DNA of 64,000 nucleotides from Leptoclinus maculatus (lineage: Eukaryota > Chordata > Actinopteri > Perciformes > Stichaeidae), in assembly GCA_032191485.1 (NCBI GenBank), contig JAVDOI010000017.1:254001-318000 (forward strand), read 5' to 3'. Positions 21,777 to 36,700 of this stretch are shown here, piece by piece. A program made the position numbers and the translations under genes. Within the stretch, counting starts at the first letter, position 1. Every line of letters starts with the position of its first letter. Below the pieces are notes generated by a model. It was given only the letters and a program-made list of their open reading frames with translations, was not told where the DNA came from and did not search any database.

Positions 21777-24700
21777 CTAAAATGAGAAAGTCACAGGGGA
21801 GATAAAAAGGTGTGAGTGACAGCAATTACTCCATGTAGCCTCATTCACATTACATATTTGTTGTAAAGGAATCTAAACATGTGTATCGAGAGGTAGATGT
21901 CCTAATATCAGGAGGAGGAAAAAGTAACTAGGATGTACTTAATCTGATGTGATTTGGCAAATCGAATTACAGCAATTAAGATGTAGTATGATTTCCAAAG
22001 CAAAGGCACACATTTTCAATTTAAGAAATGTTTTTTAGCTTCATTCCCAAAAGAACGAAAACGGACCATGAATTATTTTTGGCTGTATGACTATCCCTCT
22101 TATCCGGGGTGGGGTTTTCGAGGCAGCAGGCTAAGCAAGGTATTCCAGACGTCCCACTCCCCAGCAACATTTTCCAGCTGTTCCTGGGAAACCCCTTGCC
22201 GTCCCCAGGCCAGATGAGCTATATAATCCCTACAGCGTGTTCTGGGTCAACCCCAGGGCCTCTTACCAGTTGGCCATACCTGCAATACCTCTAAAAAGGG
22301 AGTCACCCAGGAGGATCCTGATCAGATGCCTGAACCACTTTAGCTGGTCCCTTTCGGTGCGGAGCAGAGCAGCCCCATCTCTAAAGTGCTACTACTTTGC
22401 TTTAACAGTATTTATGAACGCTGGAAAGTTTTAACTAAGGTGGCAAAAAAATCTGTAACAAAACAGGATCCCAGAAACATCCGACAACAACATATCAGCA
22501 CTATTCAAAGGGAATTATCTGAACTGAATATTGTCTTTGATGAATACGAAGGACTGACAGCCCAGCTCACAAAATTAGCCCCAAGAGTGTTGCACAGAAC
22601 GCTCAGTCTGAAATTCAAGGAACAGAGGAGGAACTGATTTGGCCAAAACTGATTTGGCCGGTAAGCTCTCTATTTGCATCTGCGATTTCCAGTGTTTCAT
22701 TTTCAGACTCTAAGTGTTCTAAGGCTAATTCCATTGCTCTAATGTATCCTCAAATAAAAGACAAGAAGCTGCTGCCGAGTATGCAGCCACGCAAGATGTA
22801 CTGAAGATTATGGCTGAGCAAGAGTGCCACAAACAGAAACTTCAAAGACTTGAAGTTGAGGACAAGCTGATAGTTGCAGACCAAAAAGCAGCTGCATGAA
22901 GTCGCCGTCTTCAAGGAGCAAGGAAAGTGACTGAACATAGGATAGAAAAGGAAAGACTAGAGGCTGCTCTCTTAAAGAAACAGCAAGAAGAGAATGCTGC
23001 GAGAAAAACATCTGCAGAAGACTTGAAAAGAGAGCTTGAGGGTTTGGATGAGCTAAAAAGGCTGAGCGCAGCCAGAGCAAGGCTTCAAGTCTATGATGAA
23101 AATGAGTTCTATCCAGACCAAGGACTTACACTACATAAGTCTAAACTGCCTACGGTTGAACAAGCAATTAATCAGGGTAACCCTGCGTATCAGCACCCAC
23201 AACCACTAAGAGATATGGCTCCAAGAAGTGCGCTTCAAAATGAAACGGGAGAGCTTGTCCTGGCTGAGGCTATATTAGCAAATAGTCTAGCCATTCCAGA
23301 GCCTACACTCTTTAGTGGGGATACACTCAAGTTTAATCATTGGAAGTTGTCCTTTCAGACAGTAATTGAGAGGAAAAGCATTATAACTGCAAAGAAAATC
23401 TTCCTTCAGAAATATGTTAGAAGAGTAACTAAAGAGGCCTTAGAAGGTCATGTTCTGATTGATTCAGAAGATTCATATCATGCAGCATGGGATCTGCTCA
23501 ATGAACGATATGGCGAGCCTTTTTAATTCAATTCAATGAATTTTGTATTCAAAATCACAAATTTGCCTCAGAGGGCTTTACAATCTATACACATGACATC
23601 CTCTGTCCTAGGACCCTCACATCGGAAATTGTAATTGCCAAAGCCTTCCGAGACAACGGCCAGATTGGTGAGATTTTTGGCGCGAAAGTTACATGCCAGG
23701 CCAAAAATAGCCTCTAGGGAGAGTGCTGAGTTAAGAAACTATGTGGACTTTTTACATAGTTGTGACTCTGCTTTGCTCACAATGAGAGTCTAAAGGTTCT
23801 TAATGATGGAATTGAGAATCAAAAACTTCCTGCCAAACTACCCGATTGGTTAACCAGATGTGACCGAAGGGCTACACAATACCAGCTGGAACACAGAAGG
23901 TTCCCAAGCTTTAATTATTTTGTGACATTCCTAACAATGGAAGCTAGTATTGCGTGCAACCCTATAACATCTTACCATGCATTACGGCAAAGTAAACCTG
24001 AAAAAGCAAAGATCAAGAATCAAATCATAGTGGTTTCCAAGAACCAAACTGTAGTTGTCAAGATCATCCCAACCGACACAAGTGAAAGAAGCATGGTCAC
24101 ATGAAAGGCCGAGTCAAGTTCATTCAGAGTCTCAATAAATAAGTTATAGCAAGGAAAGAAAACCACAGAAAACACAACTACAAGACGTTATCAATGATGT
24201 GTCAACGTTAAGTGATACAAGCAAGGAAGATTCACAAAGTGACTCTTCAATCATTCTTGAAAACGTTCTAGATACGAACACAGAACAAGTGAAGCTGAAA
24301 CAATCTACATTGTCATTGAAAAAGACAATTGTACCGTGTAAAAGACTCAAAGGCCAACAAATAAGAGGGCTATTCTTCTCTAAGAAGATCACAGTGCCGA
24401 CAACTTACATTCGTGAATTTATCGCTCTGGAGCATCTTGCAGAACACATTGTGCCACCAAAGAAATGTGAAGTTGGTCTGCTGATCGGGTACAATTGCCC
24501 TCAAGTGCTAAAGCCTAGAGAAGTTGTATTCTTGTTGTATTCTGACATTCTTGGACTCGCCCAACCGCGGTTCTGACCTTTGAACTGATGAAACAACAAG
24601 TTACCGAGCGGTGACGGCTCTATCTCAAAACACGGTTGCAGCAGTATGAAATACACAGTAATTTTATAGTAATTTTTGCGATTATTGAGCATACACAACA

Positions 24701-27700
24701 CCACTTTATAACATAACACGGTAACTTAAGCAAAACACAAACAAGATAATAACACACTATGACCTAAATCTGCCCAGACTCTAAGCGTTACGGTGAGATG
24801 ACTTCGTGGCGGTCGATGTGGTCCTTCCGAGTTGCTCGGTTCAACTCAGGATTGCAAGCTCAGTGCTGCGCGGCAATAAAACTTTCTGTGTGTCAGAGAA
24901 TTTCTTCTGCTCAGTAAGGGAATTCTTCGTCCTTGTAACCGGCATAAAGTCAACTTGATTGGAAAGAGAAGTGTCCTTCTCTTTCTCTGAAAAATGCTTC
25001 TTCACTTCTGCAGGCAAATTGTCTTTTGGTATTTGTCCCGCGAATTGAAGACTAGCCTAGGGAATCTGAAAACAAAAAAGCAACGTGGCTGTGTGCTTCC
25101 TTACCCTGACGAGGTAAAATCGGTGCGTTCAGGCGCTTAGTGGTTTTGTAAATTGGTGGCATCCGGTCATAAAACCGGAAGTCCCGCCTCGGCATTCCCG
25201 TCCTCGTCCAATGAGAGCAGCACTGAGTTTTGCTCAACCAAACTAACCAACAATTTCATATTTAGGTGTGAAGTGGGGTTTGGGTGCTATCTCTAACTGC
25301 AATCAGGCCTCTGAATGAACATACAGGCTAGATCCCTTTGTTTCAGAGCACATGGTGAAAGCCAAGCACATAATCAGATCCCAACAGTGTAAACCATCAA
25401 CAATTCTAAATGTTATCCTTTTACTTTGTTATAGTCTATCTATAGTGTTTTTGCATAAAAACACATAATTCAAACGATGAAGAAATAAAAAAAAATATTA
25501 TTATGAACAAAAATTGTCATTTCAAAGGCAGATCAACTTGTAGCTTCAACTTGGTTTACTTGGCCAGATTTGGCCGGCTGTCAGTTATTTTTTCCAGCAG
25601 CATATCAGCTACTGGAGAGCTCACGCTTTAGACCCCTGGGTGGTTTCCACCCTGACCTAGGGGTACAAGCTTTAATTCCGACACCGGCCCTCAGCCGGGT
25701 CAAAATGACAATCATAACCAATCCAGCAAAAGCCCTAGCCCTGAGCCAGGAGTTAGATGCACTCCTGGCCGAGGGTGCAATCTAAATGGTGGACCCCATG
25801 TCACAGCCCGGGGGGGTTCCACTTAACCTACTTTCTCGTAAAAAACAGAGGCAGCGGAATGCGCCCAGTCTCTTTGCCTCAGAGATGTCAACCCACTGCC
25901 CCCTCTGGTTCTCCTTGATGAAGAGGACCAATCCTCTGGTTCAGGATGCCCAGGCTCACATGTCACCAGGGCGTCTTCTTTATGCCTTTTCACCATTTCC
26001 TCTGAATTTACCAACGTTTGTCAGAGTGCTTCAACAGGACCACAGACGTCTGCTGGGGGCCCCCTTATGGCCAGCCAGGACTTGGTTCTTCCTGCTGCAC
26101 AGACTCTGCTGCAGGACACCCTGGCACCTCCCCGACAGGAGAGACCTCCTGTCTCAGCTGGGGGGTCGGATTTGGCATCCCGACCCCAGCCTCCTTCAAC
26201 TGTGGGTCTGGCCGCTGGAGGGTCTGACCCACTGCCGAGTTGCTGCAAAGAGCCAGTAAGAAGGACTATTCTGAATGCCAGTGCGGCATCTACCAATCTG
26301 CAGGCAGTGTGAGAAATTTAAGTTTAAAAGCATTCCTAGTATGATTAATAGCACCCCTAGTGGTGGATATTATATGTTACAGTATATTTACTTATAAAAG
26401 TTTTAAACCAAAAAGCATAGTCATTGAATGTATTGAACACTGTAAGTATAGTCACTGATTAAACACTGTGAAGAAGATTTGCTGAAATGTATTAAGTGTT
26501 AGGTGAGTTAGGGTTTGCAGGAGGCGACGATATATGGTAATTGATGAGCCAGAAGAGACACCGCCTTCAGGAAGGAAACAGGAAATGGTCAAGCAAAGAC
26601 ATGCTGGCTTCAGAGGAGGCTGGACCATCGGGTCAGAGGCCAAAGGAGGAGCTGATTGGATTTCAGCCAATCACTGAGCTGCTACGGGACATCTCAGAGA
26701 CACTCAGAACACAGGACTGTGAATTGGGGGACATCTTCAGACTCTGCGGGCCATCGGCCAGACACTCCAGTCTGCTGGGTGGCCCAGATTGGGCCTCTAT
26801 TTCATGAAATATTATGTTATTAATAGTGTGATTCGGTTTGTAACTGTTTTTGCTTTTGTTAGTATATTAAATACCTTTTGATTTAAACTTCAACCAGCTG
26901 ATTTCGGCCCTGCTTGCTAACGGACGAAGGAGACCAGAGGGGGAGGAGTTTTTCCCTTTTTCTGAGAAGTTTGAGACTTAACAGTTTGAAACTTAACAGA
27001 AGCTGGAGGTTGTACAGTACAGTGCCCTGTGCCTGCTATACTTGAGTTTCTGCAATCCCTCCTGGACAGGGGCCGGTCTCCCTCTACCCCGAGAGTGTAC
27101 ATGGCTGCTATTTAATTGCAGCATGTTAGGGTCGACAATGACACAGTAAGGAGCCACAGGCTGGTGTCCCTCTTCCTAAAAACGAAATGTTACTGGAAGT
27201 GTCTTCACATCATGGAACGACCCTGACAGGTGTGCCCGTGGAAGATATATGTGCTGCGGCATCCCCGAGCACATTTACTAGATACTACAGAGTGAATGTT
27301 GCCACCCCCATCTACTGGGTGTGGTGAGTACATAAATGGTACGAAAGTTACGGATGTAATGGTTCTATAAATACTGGATGACTGTCAGAGTTCTTAGTCA
27401 CTCGGAATGTTGTGAACCCGCAAGAAGATTCCGTAGGACTGATCTCAAGGATTAGACCGGGATTTACAATGGGCCATTAACTAGCTTAGGGCCCCACCTC
27501 AGCGTTGAGGAGTGGTTGGTGGAGATTAGCCTGGATGAAGCGGTTTGGGGAAAGGTTGAGGGTCCACTGCAGCTCCCGGGCCTTGCAGACCCCCCGGTGT
27601 CCATGTGGAACAGGAGGATGGTGACTATGGTTTAACAAGAGGGAGGGAGGGTGGGATGCGGAAAACGTGAGCAAGCCGAGGTTTAGAGTGGGTGGGTATA

Positions 27701-30700
27701 TATAGGAGTGTGGCCGGAAGTGGGGGAGTGGCTGAGGTGTGGTCCTGCTCCTGAAATTCAGCAAGTTTTAGGTCCAATTATGAGATAAGGTTTACAGAAT
27801 CAGTAATCTCTTTTAAATCACTTCTTAAAACACAATTTTACAGACTGGCTTTTATGTGATGTTAAAAAAAATGTAATCGCGATTAATCGCATCGATTTTT
27901 TGCGATTAATCGCATTGTTATGGCAAAGTTCAATAATGAATTCAAAAGTAGTGTATTGAGCAAAGCACTTTGTAAACTCTGTTTTTAAGGTGCTATATAA
28001 ATAAAGTTATTGTTATTATTATTATTATTATTATTATTACAATATAATTACTTAATTACAATTAAGCACACTCTGCACCTCTCGGCAGAGCTGCACCTGG
28101 ACTCTGAGCTGCACGTAATGCTGACGTAGTTGTAGGCCAGCTAGCAGGCTCTGACACTCAAAGAATACGCCCAATGACAATCAACAATATCGTCCCCATT
28201 CATTTAAACTGCACATGGATGCACTTGTGAGTCTGCAGGCCTCGGGCCTCTCTTCTTACCTAGAGACACAGAGGTGAAATCTGATTGGATAAAAGCTCTA
28301 CTTAAAACAAGCTGCACTGGAAGCAGAGCAACTGAGGAAGACAGTAGCTGTGCAATGAGAAAATAAAATAATGGGATTATAATTATAATACATGTAGTGT
28401 ATTTAAGAAAAATTATAAAATTGCTATAACTTTGTGATTCTTTAGTTTGACATGTTGAGCGTATTCTTTGACATGCCAGAGCCTTCTAGCTGGCCTATCC
28501 ATACGTGATTGGTCAGTGGGCTAGCCTGACATGTTGGGCGGTGACAATCCCAATATCTGCTGCCTCTGTCGAGCGAACATTTTCAGCCCTCAAACGCATT
28601 AAAATGTATTCAAGAAATACAACTGAGGAGGCTCGACTGTCTTCACTGGCATCCATGAATCGAGAAGGACTTCTTACTGGAACTAAAACGCACGGATGTA
28701 CTGAACAACCGTGAGATTAAACTCTTTATTAACAAAGAAAGGAGGAACAGCAGCTAAATAGTGAACAGCAGCTCTGGTAAGTGAACTGCTTTTGTTTTTA
28801 CATCTGCAGTAGCTTTAAGATGCTTGTTTATATATTATTATTTGTACAACTTGTTTTTATGAATATGGATTTTTGTTTGGTTTTATATGTGATAGGAACT
28901 ATTGTTACATCCAATGTTGCTCTGGGGACACATTTAGTCGGTGCACAGCAACAAGAAGACACGTGAAGCGGCAGAAGTCGATATACTCCGCGCAAAGTGT
29001 TAAAGTTAAAGTGTTAAAGTTAAAGAGTTAAAGTGTTAAAGTTAAAGTGTTAAAGTTAAAGTGTTAAAGTTAAAGTGTTAAAGTTAAAGTGTTAAAGTTA
29101 AAGTGTTAAAGTTAAAGTGTTAAAGTTAAGTTTGAGTTAAAGTGATCATCTTTGAAGATGTATGTGTTTTCAAGTGTACTTATTTTCCCTCTCGGTTGAC
29201 AGACGAATAAATCCGTCAGTAACAAGAACTACGGTTTCGTGTATTTCCTGGAGGGGTGATCATAGCGTTACTCCTGTGTTGAATAATATTTGAATGGCCC
29301 GTGCTCTTCAGTGTGCGGTGGAATGCGTGTTTTAGCGCCACAGTTTTTTTAATGCATTGTCTGTTAATGACGCAGCATCCCGTGCGCATATTCATGTAAC
29401 GTTATCTGCACTCTGCATTTAGTGTATTATTTATAGGTGTTGAGCTTAATTTTTACACAAAACAAATAATAACCGTTAGGTGGTTCAACTGCAGGACAGC
29501 AGTGAAGGCCCAGGTATAAAATGCACGGCCCGCCACTGCAAACCACAAAAGCAGGGTGACAAAATGTTGGGAAACCCAGTCATGAAATGTCAAAAAAACG
29601 ACTTAAAGACACTGACTTTTTGGTTCTCATGATGAGAGTAGCAAAGGAGAGACTCTGGTGGCGTTCATCGTGGTGTAAGGGCTGATGGGCCAGGAGGAGA
29701 CTGTAGTCCAACACATTGAGCCTCTGGAGGAAGTGCGTGTCGATCGCTACCTGCCGCAAAAGCCAGGGACGCTGCCGGTCTGCACACATAAACACACAAC
29801 ATAACACTACAACTCAAACATGGCTAAATACACAGCAAACGTGTGCAGCATGTTTAATATATGGATATTACCACTGGCATTTACACATACCATTGTTGTT
29901 TTTTAATTTTGGGCCCTAGCCGTTTTTTGGGCTGATTCTCGAAAATACTATACCCATACTCAAAGGGGCCCCACTCTCTAACTACAAGGTCTTTTTTAAT
30001 AATTCCAAGGGATTATTAACACTAAGAAGGGTTTGCTCATATGAATTGAGTAAATATTATGTATATGTTACTGGTTAATAGCTGATGAAGATGGAACACA
30101 GCTCCACCTTGAAAATGTCAAATTCGTATGGTGAAAAAGCACTATTATTCATAATACTATATTAAATGAGGCTCACACAAACCACCCACAATCATAGCAA
30201 ACGACAGCAGTAGTGAATAGAAAAATAATTGGAGTGAATTGAGTGAAGTATGCCAGAGTTAGAGACATAAATGTTACGCGAGGTCACGAGAGGTCGTCAT
30301 GTGAGAAACAGCCTCTCCAGCTGTTCCATTGTACTTTTACAACCTAAATAACTATATATTTAACTTCCTTTATCCTTCTACATGCACAATCTATCACATA
30401 CAGCAGTTAGAAATCATTTTGGAGAGCTGGAACCGTCTCCAAAGCCTCTCCAGGCCGGCGAGCTACGGGAGAAGTGCGCCATAGCGGTTGTGTATTGGGC
30501 CGTTGTAGAGCCCCTGGTTGGTCGATTCTGATTCTTTTTTGCTCTGTGCACGTGTCTGGATCTAAGCCGAGGACCCAGCGCGTAAAAGTCGTGAGACTAC
30601 CTCGTTGGAATGTGGTCCCCCCAGCTTATTTGACCCCCCTTTCTTTATTTCACAACTTTATTAGAACGGAAATGGACAGTATGAGGTGATTCAGCGGTCA

Positions 30701-33700
30701 AAAAGGAGTTTAAGGACACTGTTTGATGATTTTGCTTCAAAAACGTGAGTGCCAACCCAGAATGTTTTGGCAGAGTGATAGTTGCCGGGGGCTGCTGTCC
30801 CCCCGGTAACTTTTGAAGGGTTTCTCGGAGAGGAAATCCGAGATATACGTTCGAAGCGTGTTCGAATGCTATTGTTGCTAACTACCTAGCTTTAGCCTGG
30901 ACGGTTGAGAAGCGACTTTTGAGGGACTATTTCTGATGCGTGTCTCGGCCAAATGAACGCGAAAAAGTGACGATATTTAGCACGACGCTAGGAATGTTGT
31001 CGAAGATCGTGTTTTATTGTGTTTTGCGTGTGTAAAGTGTTACACATGCTTCGGTTCATGAGAGATTCTTCCTTCAAATGGTATGCTGCATTGTTGTGCA
31101 AATATTATATGTGTTACTGAAAATTGCATTCTGCGGTTCAGCTTGGTACTGTTCGGAACCGGAACTGCCCCAGCTGGGGCAGGTTCGGGCCCAGAAGGTT
31201 TTAAATTTGAATTAGAATTAGATGTTTTCCCACGGTTCATCTAAGATAGATGCATTTTCTTGTTGGAAACGATATAGTGATTGGCATGAAAGGGATTCAG
31301 TTATGCTTCCCGTACTACTACACAGCTTCTTATGACTCCCAGCACACAAACATCCCATTGCTTTTCCTTACCCAAGATGACGTACTGGCCTTCAAAGTTG
31401 AGGTCTTTGAGAACCACAATAATCTGGCTTCCCTCTGGTGCTGGGTCTGTCCACCGACTCACCTCACAGCCCTTAATGTCATACCTGCAACACAAAACAC
31501 ACATCAAATAACACAAGGAGGCTGCACTGTCTGTTTTTGTGCTGTTAACACAGTAATACTATGCTTTTTTTTCTGGGGGCAAGCAGATCAAGCTTACCTG
31601 GAATTGATTCGATCATCAGGATAGAACACACTTTGCATAACAATGAAGTATTTCTGCAAAAGACATGTGAAAAAGGAAATATGCTTTATTACACTTTGTA
31701 ACATCCATTTATTTTAATGCAAGAACAGTAACACATTTTGATCTGTACCTTCCGTCTGTGTGTGATTTTGATCCTGTGAACACCTTAAAAGAAACAGTGA
31801 GAAATAACTCAGTCCAATGCAATATATTATCTGAAATATTGTTCAATTATAACATTTGTTATCCTTATACATCTAGCAGACACAGAGTAACATTAGTATT
31901 CATTATATTCCTGTTTCTGGCTGAATGAATGAGTCCAATGTTCTCCCTCTTTTAGCTCTGGTTTGGTCTCCATCAACTCCTGAAAAAACGTCTGTCTCAT
32001 AAGCTGCTAAATGCTCCACTATGTTTACTATCTAGTCTCCAACTGTGTCTGACATTTGGTGCTGGGAGGGTAGTGTTTAACAGCTGCCTGTTGCTGCTGG
32101 AAATTATGTAGAAATAACAGTGAGAGTGAACCAAAATAGTGAATGTGTCTTTAACCAGCTCAGTGAGCTTAATTAAAGATGCTAAAAAGCTCTGTAGTGC
32201 TGAAGAAGGCAGCAGCTCATCGCCAAAACCCCAGGAATCCAGAGATAAATAGAATCTGGATCAACATCAGTATTATTGTTGAGTTCATATTTCCACAACA
32301 GCTTAAATGTTCAACAGTTCAATGAGATTTATTGATGTCAATGCTGAGAGGGCTCAATTTAGCATTTACTGTAACTGCCAAAGCTTTGGTAAAACAGTGG
32401 CAGAAGAAGTATTTAGATCCTATACCTAAACAGTATCCATGTATATGTAAACATGCATTGTTACAAGTAAAAGATCGGCATTCAAAATCTTACTTAACGA
32501 CTGACAAAGTAACACTACTACTACCACTTGGCCACTACTACAGTACAGCAAGTAAACTGGAAGTTTTAGTCTGTGCTGACATGTACAGAGATTCATGTTC
32601 ACACAAGTCAACACACGTCATTTGGGAAAGCTGACATTCTGACGCAACATATCAAAGAGTTTTAATAACATTACCAAGTTATGAGCCATGGAATTCCCAT
32701 ATACAAGTGGTGGATATGCATCCAATAATTTCACCAGCTATTTCTGGCAGAGATTACACTGTCATCTACAGTATGACTGTATGAAACCAGTTTGGGCTTT
32801 CCATCAGTTCACTGTGTGTTCAACTATTTTTGTAACAAGGCATGACGATAGTGGTGCGTGTCTGATCTTAATGTTTTTTTCATGAGGGAGTTTATTTTTA
32901 TGACAGTCTTCACTATTTTAGAAAGCCCTTGGGTATTCTGAAATGTAATGTACTTAACTACCCAGATGACTCAGACAAACAAATAATACTCAAATAAAAT
33001 ACCTGTCACTGCAGGTGTTGAAGATAAGAATAACCGCATGTTTATTGATGTTATTATTTTATAATTTATGGTGTTTGCTTTTATTTATTTACTTACTTAT
33101 TTCCTTTCCTATCCTTTGACATAGCTCTCATACACACACGCACACACACACCAACTATTCTCCCATCCCGGGCTATTATTTAATTTTGTAGTTATTGACA
33201 AGAAATGTAATTTATTAATTTATTCATGTATTTAATGTTTTAAACGTAATAGTAAATGGTAATGGCCTTATACTTGTACAGCGCTTTTCTAGTCTTCCGA
33301 CCATACACAGCGCTAAAACACTACATGACACCCATTCATGCAGGGGCTACCATGCAAGGTGCCACCTGCCCATCAGGACTAATTAATCATTCACACCCAT
33401 GGCACAGCCCTTGGGAGCACTTGGGGTTAAGTGTCTTACCCAAGGACACATCAAAATGCACTAGCGGAGTTGTGGATCGAACTTCCGATTTTAACCGATT
33501 AGTCGAGCTTTGGGTCGCCCCTGAACCCTTGAAGGAGGGGGCTGACCTTTTTTGGTCTTGATCCCTTTAAAAGAACAAAACAGCTCCCAGACACTGAGGC
33601 GGGGGCCTGTTTTTGGGGGGATTGACAGTCATTGGCATTAGTCACTGGTGGCCCAACCTTTCATCCCAATGTCGCCCGCTCCAGAGAGAACCGTCAGGTT

Positions 33701-36700
33701 GCCCGAAATGAGCTTGAGCCGCCAGGAACAGGACAGAGTACTGTCCCATCCCAACAATGTTCTGGTGGCGGGGGAGTTTTTTATACAAAAATATACAAAA
33801 TTATATAGATCAGGGGTCTTCAACGTTTTTTAGGCCAAGGACCCCCAAACTGATAGAGAGATGGAGCAGGGACCCCCGACTAGATATATTGTATAAAATT
33901 GTGTTTTATATTAAACTGGGCCTAGTGCCATGTATAAACATACCTTGTTATTGTGCATTCAATACTAAGCTTTTCTAATAATACACAGGTTCATATTGTA
34001 AGGGCCTGAGGGGCAGGGTAGTGGCTGGCAGATACATTCCAGGCAGAAGGCTCCACCCACTCCCTTAGGAGAGCATTGAGATCAGGTGTGGGAAGAGACA
34101 CACCTGATCCTGATCTCCTCATCAGGGAGGGGAACAAAAGGCCAGGAGGGAAACGGAGCAGAGAGGAGACGACGAGGGGAGAAGAGTGACTTCTCCTCGC
34201 GTGAAAGAAGACTGAGCCCGGTAAGTCGGCTAGCGGCCCGGCTGATTTAGTTTAATGATATAGTTAATTGATCGAGCTCTGGACGGAGCTACGTTTTCTG
34301 TTTTTTGTGTTGTTTGAGGTTTGTTGGATTAAAAACCCTTAATAACCTGCAGAACTGACTCGGCCTGTGATTGCTGCACTGCCAATAATTTCTGTCCTCT
34401 GTACCTTCCTGTTACAATATATTCATGTTTTTATTTTAAACATGTGCAAGGTACAGTGAGCAGGGTGCCATTCATAAACATACCTTGTCAACTGATACCA
34501 ATATCAACATTGTCTGTCAATTGCATGATAATCATGCATACAAGCTATTCAAATAGACGTTTTTATTTTAAACAAATGTGGAAACGAAAAATTTGTGATA
34601 GCTAGGGGTGCAACGGATCACAAACCTCACGGTTCGGTTCGGATCACGGTTCTTGAGTCACGGTTCGGATAATTTTTCGGATCAACAAAGAAAAGGGGAG
34701 GAGACAAATATAACTTTGCTTTCCATTTATTAATTAAAGAACTTCAAGAACAGTTAAAGCAAAGAACTTTGGGCTATAGTCTTAAATAAAAACACAAATA
34801 TTGAAGATGTCCAATTTGAAACAAAATTAAATGAATAAATAAAAATAAAACATTCAAGAATTCTGTTAAGTTTAAGTGCAACATGAGGTATGTTGAGACC
34901 CTCGTCCTTTGATCAATATTGAAAGAAAGAAACAGCCAGTGAGCTAACTTACACTGTTTCAACTGAACTGAACTGCTCGGCAACAACTTGGGTCCATGTT
35001 TACTTCCTGTCAGGTTATGTCATTCAAATACACAATAATGTTCACCATTACTGTGACATTATTTTCAAAAAGATGAGAATATCTCCATTGTCTGGGGAGA
35101 GGGTAGACCTTTCTGTGGTGACTGGGATATTACTATTGGGCCTGTCTAGCTTCCACTCTGATACTTCTGTCAGCACCTGCCCCAGGTGTGTGTCTGTGTG
35201 ACTCTCACAGAGGGGGCGTGTCTGCAGCACCAGACTATGAATCACTCTGCCGTGGTGAAAGCGGTCACAGTCTTTTCCTTTTCATAGAGGCCTGGAACAA
35301 GCTTTATACTGAAGTGGGTGCGTGAGTGGATTTCGTAGCATGGCTCAAGCATTTTAACCAGATTTTGAAATCCTTTGTTTTCCACAACGGAGTGTCCCCC
35401 GTCGCTGACAGACGGGATAGTGGCTCTTCATATTGTAATGTTTCTGTAGTGTAGTTATGCACCAGATGAATTCACCATCGAGAGACCTTACAGTGTTTGG
35501 CATATGGCATTTTGAAATACATCAGCAGCAGACGATATGCCAAAACTCAGTCTCTTGTAGCGCCTCAATCCAAGGTGAGTGGTGAAGGTAGTGATGTATC
35601 TGCTGTCTGGATGAAGCTCTAGCTGGTGGTATCCAGCTCTCAGATCCAGTTTGGAAAACACAGTTGCTCCATTCAACTCATGTATCACATCGTCCATGGT
35701 GGGAGTGATATGGCGTTCCCTCTCTATAGCCGTGTTAGCTTGGCGCATGTCAACGCAAAGTCTTACTTTGTCAGGGTCTTTAGGCTTGGGAGGTGCGACA
35801 ATAGGTGAGACCCATGGTGTCGGGCCAGTGACCTCCTCAATGATGTCATCTGCCTCCAGTTTCTGAAGCTCATCCTCAACCTTCTGGCGGATGTGGAACG
35901 GCACACGTCGATGTGGTTGGCATGTAGGCTTAATGTCAGGATTTATGTGAAGCTTTACTTGAAAGTCAGTTTTCCGATCCCCTGAAACAATTCAGGATTA
36001 CTCTCCACTAGCTCATCTGCGACTGTGCAGCTCTGTGGTGTGGATGATACTGCTGTGACTATTTTGATCAGTCCCAGTGCTTTGGAAGTTTTGTAGCTGA
36101 GAACATTGAATCCATCCCCTTTAATTACAAAGAATGTGCACCATGTTGTTTTCTGTCCTTTCTCCACACTGCACTTGAAAGCACCACTGACAGGCAAATG
36201 GAACCTTGGAGCGGAAGGGGTAGATCTCGGTGCTGGTGGGGCTTAGTTGTGGACGTGGAATCAATTTCTCGAAACTTGTTTCACTGACACAGTTTGCTGA
36301 GGCTCCTGAATCAATTAAAACTATCATACTACTGCCATTTAGCTTGATGTGAGTCTGTGGCAGCTCAGAGATCTTGTCAGCATCAACTGCAAAAACATAA
36401 GCATCATCACTGCTGGAAGAGTTGTGCTCTTTTTCCTCACCTGGTGTCTTTGTTATGTGATGGACTTTTTTAGGGTGTTGGTTAGCCTTGTACTGCGTTT
36501 GTTTTGTATCACCATCTTTGGCTTTAGAACGGCATTGCTTTGCAAAATGGTTTAGTTTACCACAGGCTCTGCATTGTTTGCTTCTAGCAGGGCATTCACC
36601 ATCATGAGGATATCTACCTCCACAGTTTCTGCAGCTGTTGTCAGAACGTTGTCTTTCCGACCATCTGCTGTTTGGATGCTTCTGCGTACTCTTTTGATCC

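Noticed and set aside
26541..26807. 88-codon plus-strand frame inside the DIRS interruption
   Set aside because: No recognisable domain; lies in repeat-like sequence with no splice context.
28994..29130. CRISPR-like repeat array
   Set aside because: Head-to-tail 14-bp units without spacers in a vertebrate intron; an ordinary minisatellite.
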